Both the position numbers and the translations under genes were made by a program. A stretch of DNA of 64,000 nt from the NCBI GenBank assembly GCA_002105175.1, contig MCGE01000009.1, positions 806,001 to 870,000 on the forward strand. Reading direction: 5' to 3'. This stretch comes from Absidia repens. Lineage: Eukaryota > Mucoromycota > Mucoromycetes > Mucorales > Cunninghamellaceae. The notes below the pieces were generated by a model. That model was not told where the DNA came from. It ran no database searches and saw nothing but the letters and a program-made list of their open reading frames with translations. Position 1 is the first letter of the stretch; every line of letters starts with the position of its first letter. Of this stretch, positions 58,419-64,000 are shown piece by piece.

Positions 58419-59877
58419 AATATCACCACCTTCCTTTTTTTCCCCACATCCTTGGTAGCTAGTTATTTGTGATCCCCCGTACCATCCCCCACTTCACCTT
58501 TATATAGTCTTCATCTGTTTTTTATTTTATTTACTTTATTCACCATTTGAAACACAATAGAGACAACAAAAAATAGTCCTTCTTTTATAAATAAAAACTC
58601 TCTTTGAAATATCATTGCTGCGCTTTTTTTTTTTTTTTTTTTTTTTTATGAGGGGTATGAAAATATTGATGGAATGCTTTACATGCAATACTATGATACG
58701 ATTATTATTCAAAATAGAATGCATGATGATCCAACCTCCAGATACCCTCATTCCCGCTCATATTATATCGTCAAGTTACATATATATATAGTCACTCAAA
58801 AGCGGGCAACATCTGGGAACCAAAAACGCCTAAAATTTTACCGAGCAAAAAAGAATAGCAGGATTACATTATACAACGAACAATCTGGAATTTCTAAGAA
58901 TAGTTTGACAAACAAGAAAAGCCTGGACATAAATTCATTAGCAGGCCCTGGTTAGATTATATTATATAGCTACCCCTCATCTCTTATTCCTTATTTGGTA
59001 GTTCGATGGCCCAGTACTACGTTAGAATGCAGTACTTCGATCTTTACCCTCTACCTTCTTCATATAAATTACATGATAGCAATGCTTCAATAAAAATAAA
59101 AACTACTGCACTCATCAATTGTCTTTTGTAAATATTTATGTGTTTGAAATGACGATACCGGGTTTAACCTATTAGTTATTTTCCCCATTTATTATTATAT
59201 ACGTGTAAACATATAAAAATAAACCCGGCTAAAAAAAAATCAGATCATGCCAAGGTCCCCGAAAATTGGCTCATCAAGCTTTTTTCCGTTGAACCCGTGC
59301 TTCCGGAGCGGACTTTGTAACCCGGTCATTATCGTAAAAAATGAAAATGGCCGTGCGCCGGTCTTCTCATCTCTCACCAAAAAGATGACATGACAGAATT
59401 TGTAAATTAAAAGATGATTAATTTTCCCTTTTGATAAAAACACTAGTGTATCATGTTTTGTCCAGAAACATAGGTATCCTGCTTTCTTTTTTTTTTTTTC
59501 TTTATCCAACTTTATATTTTTTTTTCTTATATGGTAAAAAAATTTTAACCAGTAACAACAACGTGAGAGAAAAACGAGAGGGATTTTTTTGATCTGGAGA
59601 TTCGATTGGCTCGAAATGGTCAAATAGATATCTCCGTTGAGTTGCTTTTTTAAAATGGTAAGGATGAGTAACATTGAGGCAAATGTGTCGGGGTTCGTAA
59701 TTATTATTTTATTGTAAATGGAACGATGAGTCAGAGTTATGACCTTATGGCGGAATTATCAGGCAGCGCATGTCAAAAAAAAAAAAAAGTATATAAAAGA
59801 ACAGGAGACAAAATCAATTTAATTCCGTTTTTATTACTTTACCTTACTTTATTCTCAAAGCATACTTCTTAAAAAAA
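58419..59877. other. Intergenic region, 1.5 kb
   Basis: SmB 3' flank and the upstream region of the Ecl1-like gene. A T tract lies at about 58625-58647. A TATAAAAG box at 59792-59799 lies about 80 bases before the next ATG. A 144-codon open frame on the minus strand at 59240-59674 has no recognisable domain and is judged spurious. Confidence 0.5.
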
Positions 59878-60273
59878 ATGGATCTTTCTTGGTGCCTCTC
59901 TTGTGATCGTCATTGTGTTGAAGATAGCGTAAGTATATAATATATATAATATAAAGCCACAAAAAAAAAAAAAAATTACATGGTCTGACTCTTTATGCTT
60001 TTTTCTTTCCAGTTATACTGCTCAGACGCTTGCCGCATGAAGGATAATCAATCTCTCTTTTCATCATCATCATCATTGTCGTCACCAGAATCATCACCAG
60101 AATCGTCTTCCTTGAATGCATTCCCAAGACCAGGAACACCCACATCGCCTCTTTTGGAACCTTTCTTTTCCTCCTTCCATCATTCTCATGATCATCATCG
60201 CCACTCTATTGTAATCCCAAGCAGCAGCAAATCATCCACTTACTCCCTCTTTGCTCCAATCAATGACACGTAG
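59878..60273 (+). CDS. Ecl1-like small zinc-binding protein
   Basis: Resembles the fungal Ecl1/2/3 family (extender of chronological lifespan), small nuclear proteins tied to nutrient and sulfur/zinc responses in fission yeast. Two exons, 59878-59928 and 60013-60273, give 103 aa. The N-terminal 30 residues hold the whole conserved part: MDLSWCLSCDRHCVEDS then LYCSDACRMKD, with the paired cysteines C-x2-C and C-x3-C expected to bind zinc and LYCSD-x-C as the family hallmark. The rest is Ser/Pro/His-rich and disordered, with SSPESSPESS and HHSHDHHRH runs. The TATAAAAG box at 59792-59799 supports the start. The family call is from the motif only. Confidence 0.72.
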
Positions 60274-61129
60274 ACTTTCCCGCATATTCATCATATTAAT
60301 TCATTATTGCATTTGATTTTCCCCTCTCTTCAATTACATTGTTTGATAAACTATCAACAACAAAAAAAAAGCATGGCTGTACAACTCTTGTTTTTTTCTG
60401 GGATGATCCCTCTCGGTATCGCCGTTTGCCTGGCTTCCCACAACCTCCCCTCTCTCTTGTTTAATATCATTATTATAGCATAGACATTATCTCATCCTTT
60501 TGTGTGTTTTTTTTTATATATTATCAATAAAAAAAGTTTTCAATTTGCTCTTCCATTTTTATTCCAATATCTCCACATGTTCAGGTGAGGTGATGACATT
60601 GGGCAATGTTTCAGTCTTCGCTATTCTTTTTTTGATCCTCCGCTTTGCTTGGCTCTTGGGCTTAGAAAAGGGTGGCAGGGAAGATTACTAATAATAGAAA
60701 AAGTTGTATCTATCCGGGAATCATATTAACTATCATGCGAACGTGGGTCAGGGAAACATATTGAGTTGTCTTTTTTTTTTTTTTTTTAAAAAAAAAAAGG
60801 AAAAGCCGGTTTACCCGCTATCACGTCTGGCTGAATTTTCAATTCCTTTACTGAGAGTAAGGCTAATACATATAATATGCCGCAGTCCAGCGGGAAGGTA
60901 AAGTAAACCTAAATTGTTGCCTTTTTTTTTTCTCGTATTCTCAACCGTCCTGAACAGCATAGCTCACTCGACGCTTTCAAAAAATTGGTCTACTGTGTGA
61001 CAGAGGGGGGGGGTGACATTCTCTTCAGTAGTTTTTTGACACGACATGCGAAAAACAAAACATTTTAAGAGCTGGGTACATACAATATATCCAATCGATT
61101 CAAAGTTACGCTCTTATCACAGCTTAGGC

Positions 61130-61860
61130 TGATTGATATAAGTGATAGAATCAAGGGAAAAGTAGTCATAATGGACAAGGTAAAAAGCAGGCAGCTACAA
61201 TAACAGTTTTGGTGACTATACAATGGGTCAGAGAATCGTAATGAATAGATATTTTATTTTATTGGAGCATATTGAAACTAAAAATGAGGTGCTCATTGGG
61301 GGAAGCACGTGGGAAGATAGTGTGAGTTCTGAATAAAAGTCGATACTAATAAAAAGAAGGAGGGGGGTGTAAAATGGAAGCTAGTATACTGTATATGATA
61401 TGAGAAAGCCTAAAGGGATGCCTGTTCTTGAAACACAACAACGGCTAACGGCCATCAAAAAGATTGATGGTAGTAAAAAAAGGAATCACTTGGATAAACA
61501 TGAGAGAGACTAATGGGACATATTTTTCATTGGTGCAAGTAAAAAGATACATATTTTATTCAGTCGAGGATACATTATATGGACAGACTAAGACTAAACT
61601 AAACTAATGATGACTCCAAAGGCCAACAAATGGTGGTCCCAGATCCTGAATCAAAAACGAAAGGGTCTCCCCATGCATCTTGTAATCCCTGAGCTGAAAC
61701 CCCTTCTAAACTAGTTCTAGCATTAATCTAAGTCCAACATTACCCCATAGGAGTTGAAATGGTGAAAAATTAAGAAAGAAAAGAGAAGGAAAAAGAAAAG
61801 AAAGAGCGAAAAAATAAAAATTGAGAGTAAATAAATATTCACGTGGGCGGGGGTTAAATG
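61130..61860 (-). repeat. Dispersed repeat family, copy E
   Basis: The minus-strand head CACGTG is at 61840-61845, followed on the plus strand by GGCGGGGGTT. The conserved block CATGCATCTTGTAATCCCTG is at 61672-61691. Much of its head half is nearly identical to copy B (e.g. AACATTACCCCATAGGAGTT in both), so B and E may be the most recent pair. The distal end is degraded. Confidence 0.78.
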
Positions 61861-62917
61861 CTCTCTTTTTTTTTTTTACTACAACCAACACCATACAACA
61901 TCATCAACATGGGACTCCCTTCTCATGATAATAACTACCTTCATTCAACATCGGCAGTATGGGCATTCTTTTCAAATGATGACTTTGGACTAACTAAATT
62001 TTATCTAGTTTAGTTTCTCTCCATCATCCTCCCACTGTAGAATAGTTTGACACTCATATATTCTCCAACAAATATATGTATCCCTACCTCTAGCTTCTCA
62101 CCTTTTACCATAGACTAGTTTTTCTCAGTTGCCATTATTTATACATAGCTTCATCTGAATAAAATATGTCTTGTCTTTTTTGCGTTTTTATCGTCCCTCA
62201 TACGTTTAGTTTGTGTTGTCGAAAGGGCATAGCATATACACACTTTACTGTAAAATACATATACGTGTAGAAAAAAAAGAGTTGGTGTGTGCAAAAAACA
62301 GGATACCGAGTGAGGCGACTTCGATCAACTGTAGGCTTTAAAAAAAAAGGTGAGAAGTCTAAAGGGTTTAATAAATGACAACGGTAAAAACACGAAAATA
62401 GGACAGTGGACAACACAAAAAGAACCCCCCCCACCCCAACATCTATGAGTGCATAAAAATGCGCACACTACTGTGGATGATATTTATTTGAGCCGCATAG
62501 CTTCCCTTTTTGATAAATGTCTTGCTGTTGCAACTCCTCGACGCCTCAGCTGAAACCGACCAATTTGAAAACCCGACCTCATAACTCTGTTCCTTTTTAC
62601 CTTTTTTATATTATCATGTTAAGTAGTTAAAATAGTTTTAATGTCAAGTAAATCAAATACCCTTGGCATATTATGTAATAAAACCCTTCCCCCCTTTTTT
62701 TTACGTCCTTGTTGAACTGTGCTATATGAATATACAATACAGTAGACGTCGAGAACGAAAGGATCGATCTAGAAATTAGTCACCCTTTTCTTCTTCTTTT
62801 GCTTTTCTACATGCCGGATGCCGAGAAAATCCCGTTCACAAAAGGTAAATCGTACAAAAAAAAAAAAAAAAAAAAAAAAAAGACTGGTGCTTATATAATT
62901 TTATGTTGGCCTGTACA

Positions 62918-62927
62918 TATATAAAAG
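62918..62927 (+). promoter_or_regulatory. TATA box of the DUF3472 gene
   Basis: TATATAAAAG about 60 bases upstream of the ATG at 62986, with a short C/T/A-rich leader between. Confidence 0.6.
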
Positions 62928-62985
62928 AAAAAGCTTTTTTCATTTTTATTTTCATTTTTGAGTTCACTAAAAAAACAACCAAGCT

Positions 62986-63750
62986 ATGCAAATCCATCTA
63001 TTTCTTCCTGTATTGGTCTCCGGCTGTATTTTCTTTGCCCATCAAGTCTCGGCCGTCTACCTTGTGAACTGGTGGCAGACGCCTAAAAACTTCGGCTCTA
63101 TCAAAGAAATGATTTCGTCCATGCGCGTACCGCCAGGGTCCGATCCCACCCATACATATTGGTGTGCCAATGGATTTACAAGAGGGTATTTGGGCATGCA
63201 ACATAACGATGGTACCGATCGACGATTTTTGTTTTCGATTTGGGATGATGGGAAAGGAAGTAAAGTAGATGCGCTACAAATCAATCCGGATGCCGAAGAT
63301 TCTACTTTTGGCGGTGAAGGTACTGGTTCTCACACGATTCTCCATCATCCTTGGAATGCAGGCGATGTCATTTTTTTCCGGCTCACCGCAGAACCTAACC
63401 AGGCAGGTGATTATACAGATTTTGCAGGCTATTACCGCTTCGGTGATACCGGCTCATGGACTTTGATTGCAAAATATCGGGCCGAAAAAACAGTATTGTA
63501 TCTTACCGGTGCATACAGCTTTTTGGAGAATTTTGCAGGAACAGATAAAAATGTGCTGCGAGAAGGCTTTTATGGTAATCAAACCATGATCAACATAAAT
63601 GATAAGGACGCACGTGTTCAAATGAGCTACGAGTCGCAAAGAGTTACAAAAGGTGATATTTGGGAACAACGCTTAGTGAATGGTGAATCCTACGTTCGCA
63701 TGGATGGATTAAAGGATCAAGGCATATACCCTCCTACAAACAACTCATAG
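62986..63750 (+). CDS. Secreted DUF3472-domain protein, intronless
   Basis: Predicted secreted protein of 254 aa, function unknown. The first about 23 residues (MQIHLFLPVLVSGCIFFAHQ then VSA) form a signal peptide. The body matches the DUF3472 type: YWCANGFTRGYLGMQHNDG, FLFSIWDDGKG, GEGTGSHTILHHPWNAGDV, IFFRLTAEPNQAGDYTDFAG and a C-terminal lectin-like beta-rich region (YLTGAYSFLENFAG). It is the only gene in the window with no intron, although it has an ordinary fungal TATA box and leader. The family is also common in bacteria, so acquisition by transfer is possible but not shown. Carbohydrate binding is an inference from the fold type. Confidence 0.82.
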   Translation: MQIHLFLPVLVSGCIFFAHQVSAVYLVNWWQTPKNFGSIKEMISSMRVPPGSDPTHTYWCANGFTRGYLGMQHNDGTDRRFLFSIWDDGKGSKVDALQINPDAEDSTFGGEGTGSHTILHHPWNAGDVIFFRLTAEPNQAGDYTDFAGYYRFGDTGSWTLIAKYRAEKTVLYLTGAYSFLENFAGTDKNVLREGFYGNQTMININDKDARVQMSYESQRVTKGDIWEQRLVNGESYVRMDGLKDQGIYPPTNNS

Positions 63751-64000
63751 CGTGACAAAGTACTCTAGTTATTTCTAAATAAATAAGCAAAAATAGTAAT
63801 AAAAGACAAAAGACGTGAAAGTCTAAGATGGCCATGTTCTACTATGTCATAAAGCCATCCCTAACACGATCATATTTTGCCGCATCAAAAGACATGGGGA
63901 AAAAAAAGTTATGGGACTAATATTGTTGTTCAACATATGCAATTTTTTATTTTTTGGAATAAAACAGTCAAGTAAAAATAAAAAAAACAACTATACAAAA
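63751..64000. other. 3' flank of the DUF3472 gene
   Basis: AT-rich with AATAAA-like motifs at 63777-63784 and 63957-63963. Nothing else seen. Confidence 0.45.

Larger units (their letters stand above)
60274..62985. other. Intergenic region, 2.7 kb, with repeat copy E
   Basis: 3' flank of the Ecl1-like gene, repeat copy E at about 61130-61860, and the promoter of the DUF3472 gene at the right end (TATATAAAAG at 62918-62927). An A tract is at about 62856-62881. No other gene is supported. Confidence 0.5.

Noticed and set aside
59240..59674. 144-codon minus-strand open frame
   Set aside because: No recognisable domain, AT-biased Lys/Phe/Leu-rich composition, poly-K run, and no splice or promoter context.
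1..64000. tRNA, rRNA and CRISPR arrays
   Set aside because: I looked for tRNA B-box-like GGTTCGA patterns, conserved rRNA segments and regular spacer repeats and saw none; the polyglutamine codon repeats in the Sfp1-like gene are not CRISPR.

Overview
The window looks like nuclear DNA of an early-diverging filamentous fungus, most likely Mucoromycota. The genes are eukaryotic and intron-dense: about 23 protein genes, nearly all with several short GT-AG introns and AATAAA poly(A) signals. Fungus-type families are present (Ugo1-like carrier, Ecl1-like zinc protein, Sfp1-like zinc finger, Syo1, UNC93-like transporter). DNA between genes is AT-rich and full of poly(A)/poly(T) tracts. The phylum is an inference from gene content and style, not a database match. 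Gene models were built by hand from reading frames and splice sites; exon sums were checked for frame.

Layout. 0.2-12 kb: PAPS reductase (-), a PP4R1-like HEAT-repeat protein (+), a PQ-loop membrane protein (-). 12-24 kb: a U2 snRNA gene, then epoxide hydrolase, an unrecognised protein, tyrosyl-DNA phosphodiesterase 1 and a DUF1399 glycine-rich protein, all (+). 24-29.6 kb: gene-poor, with repeats and one small cysteine-rich secreted protein (-). 29.6-38.4 kb: LSm3 and acidic ribosomal protein P2 (+), then a polyQ Sfp1-like zinc finger, a p21-activated-kinase-like protein with two CRIB/PBD modules, and ribosomal protein eS25 (all -). 38.4-49 kb: a repeat, Ugo1/SLC25A46-like carrier (-), TPMT-like methyltransferase (+), another repeat, and the divergent pair Trm5 (-)/PPIL3-like cyclophilin (+). 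49-57 kb (-): UNC93-like transporter, Syo1/HEATR3, short/branched-chain acyl-CoA dehydrogenase. 57-64 kb (+): SmB, an Ecl1-like protein, a repeat, and an intronless secreted DUF3472 protein.

RNA processing and ribosome production are strongly represented (U2 snRNA, SmB, LSm3, PPIL3, Trm5, P2, eS25, Syo1, Sfp1-like), but the genes are on mixed strands with their own promoters, so this is co-location, not an operon.

Most unusual features: (1) a dispersed, non-coding repeat family of about 0.7-0.9 kb, with five copies in one orientation, each beginning at a CACGTG motif and containing poly(A) signals, plus two diverged relatives in the other orientation; (2) a PAK-like kinase with two PBDs but a non-canonical Gly loop, catalytic loop and DFG motif; (3) introns placed directly after the start ATG in four genes; (4) three conserved genes whose frames fail by one base, two of them at homopolymers, which suggests consensus errors or pseudogenisation.
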